DNA of 64,000 nucleotides from Agrobacterium vitis (lineage in GTDB: Bacteria > Pseudomonadota > Alphaproteobacteria > Rhizobiales > Rhizobiaceae). The stretch lies in assembly GCF_037039395.1 (NCBI RefSeq), contig NZ_CP146242.1, forward strand, positions 3,173,001-3,237,000. Direction: 5' to 3'. Shown here piece after piece: positions 18,943-28,553 of this stretch. Both the position numbers and the translations under genes were made by a program. Within the stretch, counting starts at the first letter, position 1, and each line of letters begins with the position of its first letter. The notes under the pieces are model-generated. The model ran no database searches, had not been told where the DNA came from, and worked only from the letters and a program-made list of their open reading frames with translations.

Positions 18943-20376
18943 ATGATCCCGGTTACCAGCTTTTCCAATTGCAGCGTCGCCCTGTTCGGGCTTGGCGGCT
19001 CCGGCCTTGCCACTGCCCATGCCCTGGTGGCTGGTGGTGCGGCGGTGACGGTCTGGGATGACAATCCCGACAGCGTCGAGAAGGCGCGGGTGGAAGGGCT
19101 GGAAGCGCGGGATCTGCGCCAGATCGACTGGAGCGGACTTTCCGCCTTTGTTTTGTCGCCGGGCGTACCGCTGACCCATCCCAAACCGCATTGGACGGTG
19201 GACCTGGCAAAGGCAGCAGGCGTCGAGATCATCGGCGATATCGAGCTTTTCGTGCGCGAGCGTCGGGCGAAGGCGCCTGATTGCCCCTTCATCGCCATTA
19301 CTGGCACCAATGGCAAATCGACCACCACGGCGCTGATCGGTCATATTCTTCACCACAACGGCTATGACGTGCAGATGGGCGGCAATATCGGCACGGCGGT
19401 GCTGACCCTGGAGCCACCCGCACCTGATCGTTATTATGTGGTGGAATGCTCGTCCTACCAGATCGATCTTGCCCCCGGTATTAATCCAACGGCAGGCATT
19501 CTCCTGAACCTCACCCCCGACCATCTCGACCGCCACGGCAGCATGGAGAATTACGCGGCGGTGAAGGAGCGGCTGATCTCGGGTAGCGGTGTTGCGATCA
19601 TCGGCGTCGATGACGATTATTGCGAGGCGATTGCCGAGCGGCAGGAGCGTGTGCGGGCGGCGGCTTATCATGAGGGGGCTAACGCCCGCCGCGTCATCCG
19701 CATTTCACAGCACACACATCTCCAGGATGGTTTATATAACCGGGATCACCGTATTTTCCGTGGCGACGATCTGATTGCCGACCTGAACGGGATCGCTACG
19801 CTGCGTGGCAGCCACAACGCCCAGAACGCGGCAGCGGCCATTGCCGCTTGCCTGACGGTCGGATTATCGAAAGAGCAGATCCAGGCTGGCTTGTCGTCCT
19901 TTGCAGGGTTGAAGCACCGGATGCAGCCGGTTGGGCGGCGGGGACATGTGGTGTTCGTCAATGACAGCAAGGCGACCAATGCCGAGGCGTCTGCACCGGC
20001 CTTGTCCAGCTATGAGCGGATCTACTGGATTGCTGGCGGCCTGCCCAAGCAAGGCGGGATTGCCAGCCTTTCGCCGCTGTTTCCACGTATTGCCAAGGCC
20101 TATCTGATCGGTGAGGCGGCGTCCAGCTTTGCTGCGACGCTCGGCAATGCCGTTTCTTACGAGATATCCGGCACGCTGGACCGGGCGGTTGCCCATGCCA
20201 GCGCCGATGCGCAAGACGATATGAATGGCGGTGAGGTTGCGGTGATGCTCTCCCCGGCTTGCGCAAGCTTCGACCAGTACAAGAATTTTGAAGTCAGGGG
20301 CGAAGCCTTCGTTTCGCTGGTAGCCGGGCTTGACGATGTGACGATGCTGATCCAACAGGCTTCAGGAGAGACATGA
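18943..20376 (+). CDS. murD: UDP-MurNAc-L-Ala:D-glutamate ligase MurD
   Basis: 477 residues. N-terminal Rossmann-like UDP-binding domain ([17 protein letters not shown], 10-26), P-loop [15 protein letters not shown] near 119-133, [14 protein letters not shown] in the centre and [10 protein letters not shown] at the start of the C-terminal domain. Adds D-Glu as second stem residue. One base separates it from ftsW. Confidence 0.96.
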   Translation: MIPVTSFSNCSVALFGLGGSGLATAHALVAGGAAVTVWDDNPDSVEKARVEGLEARDLRQIDWSGLSAFVLSPGVPLTHPKPHWTVDLAKAAGVEIIGDIELFVRERRAKAPDCPFIAITGTNGKSTTTALIGHILHHNGYDVQMGGNIGTAVLTLEPPAPDRYYVVECSSYQIDLAPGINPTAGILLNLTPDHLDRHGSMENYAAVKERLISGSGVAIIGVDDDYCEAIAERQERVRAAAYHEGANARRVIRISQHTHLQDGLYNRDHRIFRGDDLIADLNGIATLRGSHNAQNAAAAIAACLTVGLSKEQIQAGLSSFAGLKHRMQPVGRRGHVVFVNDSKATNAEASAPALSSYERIYWIAGGLPKQGGIASLSPLFPRIAKAYLIGEAASSFAATLGNAVSYEISGTLDRAVAHASADAQDDMNGGEVAVMLSPACASFDQYKNFEVRGEAFVSLVAGLDDVTMLIQQASGET

Positions 20377-20377
20377 C

Positions 20378-21532
20378 ATGGTAAGCCGTGCAGAACGTGG
20401 AGCTTTGGCGGATTGGTTCTGGACCATTGACCGGCTCTTTCTGGTAACATTCATCGTGCTTCTGGGCATCGGTTTCATGCTGTCCTTTGCCGCGTCTCCG
20501 GCGGTGGCCGAGCGCATCGGGCTGGACAGTTTCCACTTCGTGCGCCGTCAGGCCGCCTTTACCATTCCCTGCCTGGCGACCATGGTCGGCCTGTCCTTCC
20601 TGTCGCCCCGGCAGGTGCGCCGCGCCGCGGTCCTCATCCTGCTTGCCTCGATCGCCCTCATGATCCTGGCGCTGTTCTTCGGGCCGGAGGTCAAGGGCGC
20701 GCATCGCTGGATCAATTTCGGCAGCCTGTCGATCCAGCCTTCGGAATTCATGAAGCCCGCCTTCGTGGTGGTTTGCGCCTGGTTGTTTGCCGAACATGCC
20801 CGCCAGCCGGATATTCCGGGCAATTTCTTTGCTATCCTGCTGTTCATGGTCGTCGTGGCGCTGTTGATGGTCCAGCCGGATTTCGGCCAGACCATTCTGA
20901 CCTCGGTGGTTTGGAGCGGCATGTTCTTCATGGCGGGCGTGCCGTGGATCTTCATCATCGTGCTGGCCCTGGTCGGTGGGGCCGGTTCGACAATTGCCTA
21001 TTATACCATGCCGCACGTGGCTGGCCGTATCGACCGATTCCTGACCGGCGAGGGCGATACGTTTCAGGTGGATACGGCGCGTGAGGCGATCATTCGCGGC
21101 AACTGGTTCGGGGTTGGTCCGGGTGAAGGCATCGTCAAGCGGATCATTCCCGATGCCCATACCGACTTCATCTTTTCGGTGGCTGCCGAGGAATTCGGCA
21201 TCATTTTCTGCCTGCTGCTGGTGTCGATCTTTGCCTTCCTGGTTATTCGCGGCCTTGGCCATGCCTTTCGCGAGCGCAACGACTTCAACCGTTTTGCGGT
21301 GGCCGGGCTGATCCTGCAGATCGGCGTGCAGTCGATGATCAATATCGGCGTTAATCTGGAACTTCTGCCCGCCAAGGGCATGACGCTGCCCTTGATCTCC
21401 TATGGTGGTTCTTCCATGGTGGCGATTGGCGTTACGGCGGGCTTCATCCTGGCACTGACACGCCACCGGCCGGAAAAGCGCTCGCAGGAGCGACGCTTGT
21501 TCAGGTCGGTCCAGGGTGTTCCAGCAGAATAG
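20378..21532 (+). CDS. ftsW: SEDS-family septal glycosyltransferase FtsW
   Basis: 384 residues, nine to ten membrane helices. SEDS motifs: KGAHRWINFGSLSIQPSE, MVQPDFGQT and the C-terminal GMTLPLISYGGSSM. FtsW polymerises lipid II at the septum with FtsI as cognate transpeptidase. It sits between murD and murG, the usual dcw position. Confidence 0.96.
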   Translation: MVSRAERGALADWFWTIDRLFLVTFIVLLGIGFMLSFAASPAVAERIGLDSFHFVRRQAAFTIPCLATMVGLSFLSPRQVRRAAVLILLASIALMILALFFGPEVKGAHRWINFGSLSIQPSEFMKPAFVVVCAWLFAEHARQPDIPGNFFAILLFMVVVALLMVQPDFGQTILTSVVWSGMFFMAGVPWIFIIVLALVGGAGSTIAYYTMPHVAGRIDRFLTGEGDTFQVDTAREAIIRGNWFGVGPGEGIVKRIIPDAHTDFIFSVAAEEFGIIFCLLLVSIFAFLVIRGLGHAFRERNDFNRFAVAGLILQIGVQSMINIGVNLELLPAKGMTLPLISYGGSSMVAIGVTAGFILALTRHRPEKRSQERRLFRSVQGVPAE

Positions 21533-21548
21533 GCCAGCGGAGTAAATC

Positions 21549-22671
21549 ATGACCAAAGGTCTCATTCTTCTTGCCGCCGGGGGAACCGGCGGCCATTTGT
21601 TTCCGGCCGAAGCGCTGGCTCATGAGTCTGAGAGCCAGGGGCTATAGCGTGCATCTGGTGACTGACAGCCGCGCCGAACGCTATGCGGGCAAGTTCCCAG
21701 CCGACGCCATCCATGTCGTGCCTTCTGCCACCATTGGCTCGAAAAATCCGATTGCCGTGGCGAAAGCGCTGCTGACATTGTGGCGCGGCTACCGTGCTGC
21801 CCGTACCTTGATCGCAGGCCTGAAACCCCTTGTGGTCATCGGCTTTGGCGGCTATCCGACCATCCCGCCCTTGCTGGCGGCGCGCGCGCTTGGCGTTGCC
21901 ACTGTTATCCATGAGCAGAACGCTGTGATGGGCCGGGCCAACCGGTTTCTGGCACCCAGGGTCAAGGCGATTGCCGGTGGCTTTTTGCCAGCGGGCGGTG
22001 CATATGCCGACAAGACCGTGGTGACTGGCAATCCCGTGCGGCCTGCCGTGCTGGCAGCCTCCGAGACGGATTATCAGCCGTCCGGCGATGGCGATCCATT
22101 CGAGCTTGTGGTGTTTGGCGGCAGCCAGGGCGCCCAGCATTTTTCCAATGCCGTGCCGAGCGCCATCTGCATTCTGGACGATGTGTTGCGCGCGCGCCTG
22201 CGGATAACGCAGCAGGCACGGCCTGAAGATGCCGACCGGGTGAAGGCGCTTTATGAGAAGTTGAAGGTTCCCGCGTCGGTCTTGCCGTTCTTCGGCGATA
22301 TGGCCGAACGGATCGGCGCATCGCAAATGGTGATTTCCCGCTCCGGTGCGTCTACCGTATCGGAGCTTGGCGTGATTGGTCGCCCTGCGGTGCTGGTGCC
22401 CTATCCCTATGCGCTGGATCACGACCAGGCCGCCAATGCGGCGGCGATTTCCGGTCAGGGCGGTGCGGTTGTCGTGCCGCAATCGGATCTGACGCCGGAA
22501 AAGCTGTCGGCACTGTTGAAGGACTGGATGACCAGCCCGGCTAAGCTGGCCCATATGGCGGCTTCGGCACGAAGTGCGGGACAACCGCAGGCAGCAGGCT
22601 TGCTTGCCGATCTGGTTCAGACTATTGCCGAAGGCAAGGACGTGAAGACTATGAAGGACGTGAAAGCATGA
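21549..22671 (+). CDS. murG: MurG, lipid I GlcNAc transferase, frameshifted in this sequence
   Basis: The true start is ATG 21549: it encodes the diagnostic N-terminal loop [20 protein letters not shown], but that frame stops at TAG 21645-21647. The rest of MurG is read in the +1 frame from about 21628. The expected [20 protein letters not shown] is restored by removing one base (T21627 or C21628 in GAGTCTGAG), giving 373 residues, the normal length. C-terminal motifs intact: [29 protein letters not shown] and [14 protein letters not shown]. Converts lipid I to lipid II. Essential gene; probable sequence error. Confidence 0.93.
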
Positions 22672-24083
22672 AAATGCCGAAGAGCATCGGTCTGGTGCAT
22701 TTCATCGGGATCGGCGGGATCGGCATGAGCGGCATTGCCGAAGTGCTGCACAATCTTGGCCATCGGGTACAGGGATCGGACCAGGCGGAAAGCGCCAATG
22801 TGCAGCGCCTGCGTGCCAAGGGCATCGAGGTGTTTGTCGGCCACAAGCCGGAAAACCTGGGTGATGCCGAGGTCGTTGTCGTTTCCACCGCCATCAAGAA
22901 AGACAATCCTGAACTGGTGGCCGCCCGTGAAAAGCTGCTGCCAGTGGTGCGTCGCGCCGAAATGCTGGCGGAGTTGATGCGGTTCCGCAATGCCATCGCC
23001 ATCGGCGGCACGCATGGCAAGACGACGACCACCTCGATGGTGGCAGCGCTGCTTGAGGCGGGCCAGCTCGATCCGACCGTGATCAATGGCGGCATCATCA
23101 ATGCCTATGGCACCAATGCCCGCATGGGCGAGGGTGAATGGATGGTGGTTGAGGCCGACGAATCGGACGGCACTTTCCTGAAACTGCCCGCCGATGTGGC
23201 TGTTGTTACCAATATCGACCCGGAGCATCTGGACCATTACGGCAATTTCGACGCCGTGCGCGCTGCGTTTCGTCAGTTCGTCGAGAATGTGCCGTTCTAC
23301 GGTTTTGGGGTCATGTGCCTCGATCACCCCGAAGTGCAGGCGCTGGTTGGCCGGATCGAGGACCGCAAGGTCGTCACCTATGGTGAAAACCCACAGGCCG
23401 ACGTACGCTTCTCCAACGTTCGCAATGAAGGCACCAAGTCGATTTTCGATGTGGAGATCCGCCGTCGCCGCACGGGCCGGGTTTTCAGCTTCAAAGACCT
23501 GACCCTGCCGATGCCGGGCCGCCACAATATCTCCAATGCCTGCGCGGCCATTGCGGTGGCCAACCGGCTGGATATTTCCGAGGAAGCAATCCGCAAGGGC
23601 CTGTCCACCTTCGGTGGCGTCAAGCGGCGCTTCACCTTGACCGGCACCTGGAACGGCGTGCAGGTGTTTGACGATTACGGCCACCATCCGGTGGAAATCA
23701 AGGCGGTGTTGAAGGCGGCGCGCGAGAGCTGCAAGGGCCGGATCATTGCCGTGCATCAGCCGCATCGCTTCTCGCGTTTGTCGAGTCTATTCGAGGATTT
23801 CGCCAATTGCTTCAACGATGCCGATAGTATTCTGTTGTCGCCAGTTTATGCTGCGGGAGAAGATCCCATCGAGGGCATCGATTCTGAGGCGCTGGTGTCG
23901 CGCATCCGGTCGGGCGGTCATCGGGATGTGCGCTATCTGGCCTCGCCGGATCAGCTGGCCGGGATCATTTCGGCCATTGCGCAACCGGGTGACTTTGTGG
24001 TCCTGTTGGGGGCTGGAAATATTACACAATGGGCAGCGGCGCTGCCTTCAGAATTGCAAGCGCTTTCGGGAAAATCGGAATGA
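22668..24083 (+). CDS. murC: UDP-MurNAc:L-alanine ligase MurC
   Basis: 471 residues. N-terminal [18 protein letters not shown] (7-24), P-loop [13 protein letters not shown] near 111-123, [10 protein letters not shown] and the C-terminal [12 protein letters not shown] and HQPHRFSRL. Adds the first stem residue, L-Ala. ATGA overlap with murG at the start and with murB at the end. Confidence 0.97.
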   Translation: MKMPKSIGLVHFIGIGGIGMSGIAEVLHNLGHRVQGSDQAESANVQRLRAKGIEVFVGHKPENLGDAEVVVVSTAIKKDNPELVAAREKLLPVVRRAEMLAELMRFRNAIAIGGTHGKTTTTSMVAALLEAGQLDPTVINGGIINAYGTNARMGEGEWMVVEADESDGTFLKLPADVAVVTNIDPEHLDHYGNFDAVRAAFRQFVENVPFYGFGVMCLDHPEVQALVGRIEDRKVVTYGENPQADVRFSNVRNEGTKSIFDVEIRRRRTGRVFSFKDLTLPMPGRHNISNACAAIAVANRLDISEEAIRKGLSTFGGVKRRFTLTGTWNGVQVFDDYGHHPVEIKAVLKAARESCKGRIIAVHQPHRFSRLSSLFEDFANCFNDADSILLSPVYAAGEDPIEGIDSEALVSRIRSGGHRDVRYLASPDQLAGIISAIAQPGDFVVLLGAGNITQWAAALPSELQALSGKSE

Positions 24084-25054
24084 AACAGGTGGATGGGGAA
24101 AAGCTGCTGGCCCGCTTGGGGCCGGGTGTGGATGCGCTGCGGGGACGGCTGACGCCTGACGCGCCGATGGACCGGGTGACCTGGTTCCAGGCGGGCGGTT
24201 TGGCGGAACTGATGTTCCAGCCGCATGACAGGGACGATCTGGTCACCTTTCTGAAGCTGCTGCCCGATGATGTGCCGCTGACCGTGGTCGGCGTCGGCTC
24301 CAACCTGTTGGTGCGCGATGGCGGTATTCCCGGTGTGGTGATCCGCCTGTCGGCCAAGGGGTTCGGCGGCCTGGAACTGGCAGGCGAAAACCGCATCCGC
24401 GCTGGTGCTATTTGCCCCGACAAGCATATCGCCGCCATGGCGATGGACAACAATATTGGCGGTTTCGCTTTCTACTATGGCATTCCCGGCTCGATTGGCG
24501 GGGCGCTCAGGATGAATGCTGGCGCCAATGGCGGCGAGACGGCAGAGCGGGTCGTCGAGGTCGAGGCCGTAGATCGCCAGGGCAATCTGCATGTGCTGTC
24601 CAAGGCTGACATGGGCTATGGCTACCGTCACTCCTCGGCACCGGAAGGCTTGATCTTCATCAGCGGCCTATTTGAAGGCTTCCCCCAGGAGAAATCTGTG
24701 ATCCGGGCCGAAATGGACGCCGTGCGTCAGCACCGCGAAACCGTACAGCCGGTCAAGGAAAAGACTGGTGGCTCGACCTTCAAGAATCCGGAGGGCCATT
24801 CCGCCTGGGAATTGATCGATGAAGTCGGCGGACGCGGCCTGATGATCGGCGGCGCGCAAATGTCGTCGCTGCATTGCAATTTCATGATCAATGTTGGTCA
24901 CGCCACGGCCTACGATCTCGAATATCTGGGCGAAACGATCCGTGGTCAGGTATTCGAACACTCCGGCATCAAGCTGCAATGGGAAATCAAGCGCCTTGGC
25001 CTGTTCATGCCCGGCAGCGAAGTGCGGCCCTTCATGGGCGCGACGAGCGAATAA
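24080..25054 (+). CDS. murB: UDP-N-acetylenolpyruvoylglucosamine reductase MurB
   Basis: 324 residues; ATG 24080 overlaps the murC stop (ATGA). FAD-binding fold: [31 protein letters not shown], then the catalytic block GSTFKNPEG with its Ser proton donor. NADPH-dependent reduction makes UDP-MurNAc. The C-terminal ~100 residues are the substrate-binding domain. Last gene of the first dcw segment; a strong terminator follows. Confidence 0.96.
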   Translation: MKQVDGEKLLARLGPGVDALRGRLTPDAPMDRVTWFQAGGLAELMFQPHDRDDLVTFLKLLPDDVPLTVVGVGSNLLVRDGGIPGVVIRLSAKGFGGLELAGENRIRAGAICPDKHIAAMAMDNNIGGFAFYYGIPGSIGGALRMNAGANGGETAERVVEVEAVDRQGNLHVLSKADMGYGYRHSSAPEGLIFISGLFEGFPQEKSVIRAEMDAVRQHRETVQPVKEKTGGSTFKNPEGHSAWELIDEVGGRGLMIGGAQMSSLHCNFMINVGHATAYDLEYLGETIRGQVFEHSGIKLQWEIKRLGLFMPGSEVRPFMGATSE

Positions 25055-25071
25055 GCCAAACGGCTATTTAT

Positions 25072-25110
25072 AAAAAACGCCGCCAGGTGAATCACTTGGC
25101 GGCGTTTTTT
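25072..25110. terminator. bidirectional Rho-independent terminator (murB / MFS)
   Basis: AAAAAACGCCGCCA (25072-25085) pairs with TGGCGGCGTTTTTT (25097-25110) around a short loop. A-run before and T-run after make it work for murB on the plus strand and for the convergent transporter on the minus strand. Confidence 0.93.
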
Positions 25111-25144
25111 GTTGTTCAGAATCTGATTCAACTTGGCCAGATTG

Positions 25145-26449
25145 TTACACTTCGCCCTTGCGGGATGCGAGAATGCAGACCAGCGTGATCACGGCGGCAA
25201 GGCCGAGATAGTAGCCGACATAGGCCATGCCGTAATTGGCCTGGAGCCAGGTGGCGGCATAGGGTGCCAGCGACGCGCCGACGATGCCTGCGAAGTTGAA
25301 GGTCAGCGAAGCGCCGGTATAGCGGACATTGGTGGGGAAGGGGGCAGACAGAGCAGCCCCGATCAGCGCATAGGTCATGCCCATCAAGGCCATGGAGCCC
25401 GCGGCGAAGATTGCCACACCTGTCTCACCTGCGGTCAGCAGAACCGGCAGTAGGAAGGAGAAACCGGCAATCATCACGGTGATGCCGATCAGCGCCTTGC
25501 GGCGACCGATCTTGTCGCCGACCTTGGCCGTCAGCGGAATGAAGATGCCGAACACCACCGAGCTCATGATCTGGATTTCCAGGGCGTCGATGAAGGGGAT
25601 CTGCAAGACCTTGATATTGTAGGACAGCAGCCAGGCCGTGCCGATGTAGAACAGCACGAAGGTAACCAGAGCCACGAAGGTGCCGAGGAACAGGCTGCGC
25701 TTGTATTTGCCAAAGATTTCGGCAACCGGCACGGCCACCCGCTCATGGGCTTCCATGGCCTTGCGGAAGGCTGGCGTTTCGGAAATCGAAAAACGCACCC
25801 AAAGACCGATGACGATCAGCAGGGTCGAGGCCAGGAACGGAACGCGCCAGCCCCAGGCCAGCAGGTCGTCCTTGGAAATCACATGCAGCAGCAACCAGAA
25901 AATACCCGACGACAGAAACAGGCCGACCGGTGCGCCAAGCTGCGGGAACATCGCATACCAGTTGCGCTTGCCTTCCGGGGCGTTTTCGGTGGCCAGCAAT
26001 ACGGCTCCACCCCATTCGCCCCCAAGACCAAAGCCTTGCCCGAACCGGCACAGCGCCAGCAGCAACGGCGCAAATACGCCGATCTGCCCATAGGTTGGCA
26101 GAAGGCCGATCACCACGGTGGAAATGCCCATGGTCAGCAGAGCCGCCACCAGCGTCGTCTTGCGGCCGATACGGTCACCGAAATGGCCGAACACCACAGC
26201 GCCCAGCGGACGGGCGAAAAACGCGATGGAAAAGGTTGCAAACGAGGCCAGCAGAGCCGTCATCGGATCGCTGTTGGGGAAGAACAGCGCCGGGAAAACC
26301 AGCACGGCCGCCGTTGCGTAGACGTAGAAATCAAAGAATTCGATTGTGGTGCCGACCAGGCTTGCCGTCAGGACTCGTGCAGGAGAATTCAATGCAACAG
26401 GTGCCAGCGGCTCGGCGGACGGCGATACGGTGCGTATCGCATCAGTCAT
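25145..26449 (-). CDS. MFS transporter of the metabolite:H+ symporter (MHS) family
   Basis: 434 residues from ATG 26449 (a TTG 42 bases further upstream is less likely). Twelve membrane helices. Family marks: SLVGTTIEFFDFYVYATAAV in the first helix, HFGDRIGRKTT between helices 2 and 3, and GFGLGGEWGGAVLL in helix 4, as in ShiA, ProP and related proton symporters of small acids or osmolytes. Substrate not deducible. It sits on the opposite strand inside the otherwise colinear cell-wall cluster, between murB and ddl. Confidence 0.88.
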   Translation of the reverse strand: MTDAIRTVSPSAEPLAPVALNSPARVLTASLVGTTIEFFDFYVYATAAVLVFPALFFPNSDPMTALLASFATFSIAFFARPLGAVVFGHFGDRIGRKTTLVAALLTMGISTVVIGLLPTYGQIGVFAPLLLALCRFGQGFGLGGEWGGAVLLATENAPEGKRNWYAMFPQLGAPVGLFLSSGIFWLLLHVISKDDLLAWGWRVPFLASTLLIVIGLWVRFSISETPAFRKAMEAHERVAVPVAEIFGKYKRSLFLGTFVALVTFVLFYIGTAWLLSYNIKVLQIPFIDALEIQIMSSVVFGIFIPLTAKVGDKIGRRKALIGITVMIAGFSFLLPVLLTAGETGVAIFAAGSMALMGMTYALIGAALSAPFPTNVRYTGASLTFNFAGIVGASLAPYAATWLQANYGMAYVGYYLGLAAVITLVCILASRKGEV

Positions 26450-26889
26450 GGTGATGGGGTCCAATTTGAGTTCAATGGTGGTTTTTCGCAATCATGCCGC
26501 ATGTCCAAAGAATATCCGGCAGTTGTCGTCAGGCGTTGGCTTTACGCATTCACACGCGTAATTTCAACCTGTTCCCCTTATTCCTATAATAGAAACGACT
26601 TTAGAAACGGCTTTTGCCCGGTTCGCTGTCAGGGGATGAATGGCGATCGAAATCCGCATTAGACCGTGGGCAGGAGAGGGCGGCTCATCTCTGCGTGCTT
26701 TTGCCCAACCGGAATTTTGTCGGCAGAAGTTTTAATTGACATCCATTATTGTTATTATTTATAAGATATTTATCAATTTCTTGTGCTCGCAAGTGCAATC
26801 TGTGGGGCTTGCGGCCGTCAATAGACTGCTCCGGTATTTCCGGCCTTCGATGGTCAGGGTTTATCCGATGCGGCTTCCGGAGGGGCTCC
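26450..26889. other. divergent intergenic region, MFS transporter / Pro-rich protein
   Basis: 440 bp with no credible gene. Holds TTACGC...GCGTAA (about 26543-26562), a TATAAT-like box near 26585 and the promoter at 26736-26765. The stretch 26728-26785 is far more AT-rich than its surroundings. Confidence 0.55.
26736..26765 (+). promoter_or_regulatory. sigma-70-type promoter of the Pro-rich protein gene
   Basis: Perfect -35 TTGACA (26736-26741), 18-base AT-rich spacer and -10 TATAAG (26760-26765; TTATAA one base earlier is the alternative). The gene starts at 26890, giving a leader of ~115 nt. It is one of the best consensus promoters in the window. Confidence 0.7.
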
Positions 26890-27150
26890 ATGAAACGATT
26901 TCTTTTTGCCTGTTCTATCGTGCTGATGGCGGGACAAGCCATTGCGCAAGTTCCGCCGCCACCACCAGGTCCAGGTCCTGTGCCACCCGGTCCGGGGGCA
27001 ATGCCGCCACCGCCGTCCTGCGTCGCGCCGCCGCCTCGCCGGGGCATGCCACCCTTGGTTTGCCCGGTCCGCAGGCCTTTGCCGCCCGGCGCGCCATGCA
27101 GCTGCCGGCTTCCTGACGGACGGCGAGTTCCAGGCGTTGTGGAACCCTGA
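26890..27150 (+). CDS. small secreted Pro-rich protein
   Basis: 86 residues from ATG 26890, with GGAGG 8 bases upstream. Signal peptide MKRFLFACSIVLMAGQAIA with cleavage after residue 19, then PPPPPGPGPVPPGPGAMPPP and a Pro/Arg/Cys-rich tail with four cysteines (SCVAP, LVCP and PCSC). No family recognised. The strong promoter at 26736 and terminator at 27285 support a real, separately transcribed gene. Confidence 0.65.
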   Translation: MKRFLFACSIVLMAGQAIAQVPPPPPGPGPVPPGPGAMPPPPSCVAPPPRRGMPPLVCPVRRPLPPGAPCSCRLPDGRRVPGVVEP

Positions 27151-27284
27151 TACGGATGTGCTGCCTCTGATCGAAACGTGTCAAATCGCGTTTCGATGTT
27201 GGGCGGCGCATGTCCTTGCAAGCCTTGATTTTGCCTGAGCCCACCAGTGTTTGCGTTCTGGGTTTACGTGGTGTGATGAATTCG

Positions 27285-27331
27285 AAGCCGTGCCGTACAG
27301 GGATCTCATCTTTCCCTTGGCACGGCTTTTT
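27285..27331 (+). terminator. Rho-independent terminator
   Basis: AAGCCGTGCC (27285-27294) pairs exactly with GGCACGGCTT (27319-27328); inner GGGA/TCCC pairs extend it, and TTTTT follows. Ends the Pro-rich protein transcript about 135 nt after its stop. Confidence 0.85.
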
Positions 27332-27492
27332 GTTGTTCCGGCCATGATGTCGCTGCCGGTAGCCAGCGGACTGTCTCCGTTTTCACCTATCGGCACGACC
27401 TTCTTCAATACGGGCCTTTGCCTTGTTTCTCGGGGCCGAACCCATCGGGCGGCCAACGATAACTCCCAGAAAAACAAAAGTAATTTTTGGTC

Positions 27493-27524
27493 GTTAACAC
27501 CTGTAAACGGTTCGTTAACCTTAA
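27493..27524. promoter_or_regulatory. paired GTTAAC sites upstream of ddl-ftsQAZ
   Basis: GTTAAC at 27493-27498 and again at 27514-27519, exactly 21 bp apart (two helical turns); the second continues into TTAACCTTAA. TTAAC-type half sites are what the cell-cycle regulator CtrA recognises in alphaproteobacteria, but the exact TTAA-N7-TTAAC spacing is absent. Function is inference. Confidence 0.35.
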
Positions 27525-27626
27525 TGGCGTTTTATCATGTCAGGTGCATGAACCGGCGCGATTCGCGCCGCAAGTCGGGCGCAAAGGTAAGGCGGAAAAC
27601 CGCAATTGTTTTGTTTGGGTGCGTGA

Positions 27627-28553
27627 ATGGCTAAGAAGCATGTTGCCGTATTGCTGGGTGGATTTTCGTCGGAGCGGCCTGTCAGCCTGGCCTCTGGCGC
27701 CCCTTGCGCATCGGCGCTTGAGGAGCACGGCTACCGCGTGACACGGGTGGATGTCACTCGCGATATCGCCAGCGTGCTTCAGGAGTTGAAGCCTGATGTG
27801 GCTTTCAATGCTTTGCATGGCCCTTTCGGTGAAGACGGCACCATTCAGGGTATCCTCGAATACCTCTCCATCCCCTATACGCATTCCGGTGTGCTGGCCT
27901 CGGCGCTGGCTATGGATAAGGCGCAGGCGAAGATCGTGGCGGCGGCAGCAGGTATTCCTGTGGCTTTTGCCCGTCAGATGTCGCGCTTTGATATCGGCAA
28001 TGTCCATCCGATCGAGCCGCCTTATGTCGTCAAGCCGGTGCGGGAAGGCTCCAGCTTCGGCGTGGTGATCGTCAAGGAAGATCAGTCGCATCCGCCGCAG
28101 GTCCTCGGCTCGTCGGAATGGCGCTATGGCGATACCGTCATGGTCGAATCCTACGTGGCTGGCCGCGAATTGACCTGCGGTGTCATGGATGGCAGGCCGC
28201 TGGCCGTGACCGAGGTGATCGCCAAGGCCAATACATTCTACGATTACGACTCTAAATACGCCGCAGGTGGCTCGGCCCATATCATTCCGGCGCAACTTTC
28301 ACCGAAAATTTACCAAAAAATACAAGACTTGTCCGTCAGGGCCCACAACGCGATCGGGTGTCGTGGCGTCAGTCGGTCCGACTTCCGTTACGACGACCGT
28401 TTTTCTGAAGATGGCGACTTGATCTGGCTGGAGGTGAATACCCAGCCGGGCATGACGCCAACCTCGCTTGTGCCTGAAATGGCTGCGCATGCGGGCATTT
28501 CCTTTGGTGAATTCGTCAGCTGGATGGTGGAGGACGCGTCGTGTTCACGGTAA
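27627..28553 (+). CDS. ddl: D-alanine:D-alanine ligase
   Basis: 308 residues, DdlB length. ATP-grasp motifs: [13 protein letters not shown] (9-21), [38 protein letters not shown] and the metal-binding end [17 protein letters not shown]. Makes D-Ala-D-Ala for MurF. Unusual: the serine-rich loop reads SSERPVSL where many family members have SxEREVSL. Overlaps ftsQ by 13 bases. Confidence 0.96.
   Translation: MAKKHVAVLLGGFSSERPVSLASGAPCASALEEHGYRVTRVDVTRDIASVLQELKPDVAFNALHGPFGEDGTIQGILEYLSIPYTHSGVLASALAMDKAQAKIVAAAAGIPVAFARQMSRFDIGNVHPIEPPYVVKPVREGSSFGVVIVKEDQSHPPQVLGSSEWRYGDTVMVESYVAGRELTCGVMDGRPLAVTEVIAKANTFYDYDSKYAAGGSAHIIPAQLSPKIYQKIQDLSVRAHNAIGCRGVSRSDFRYDDRFSEDGDLIWLEVNTQPGMTPTSLVPEMAAHAGISFGEFVSWMVEDASCSR

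Larger units (their letters stand above)
27151..27626. other. intergenic region upstream of ddl
   Basis: 476 bp without a convincing gene. Contains the terminator at 27285-27331 and two GTTAAC palindromes at 27493 and 27514 in front of ddl. An open frame on the minus strand (27181-27477) crosses the terminator hairpin and has no family resemblance. Confidence 0.55.

Noticed and set aside
14298..21647. Programmed ribosomal frameshifting in ftsI and murG
   Set aside because: No slippery heptamer or downstream pseudoknot is visible at either site, and neither gene family is known to use it.
27181..27477. 98-codon minus-strand frame before ddl
   Set aside because: Runs through a Rho-independent terminator hairpin and has no recognisable protein pattern.
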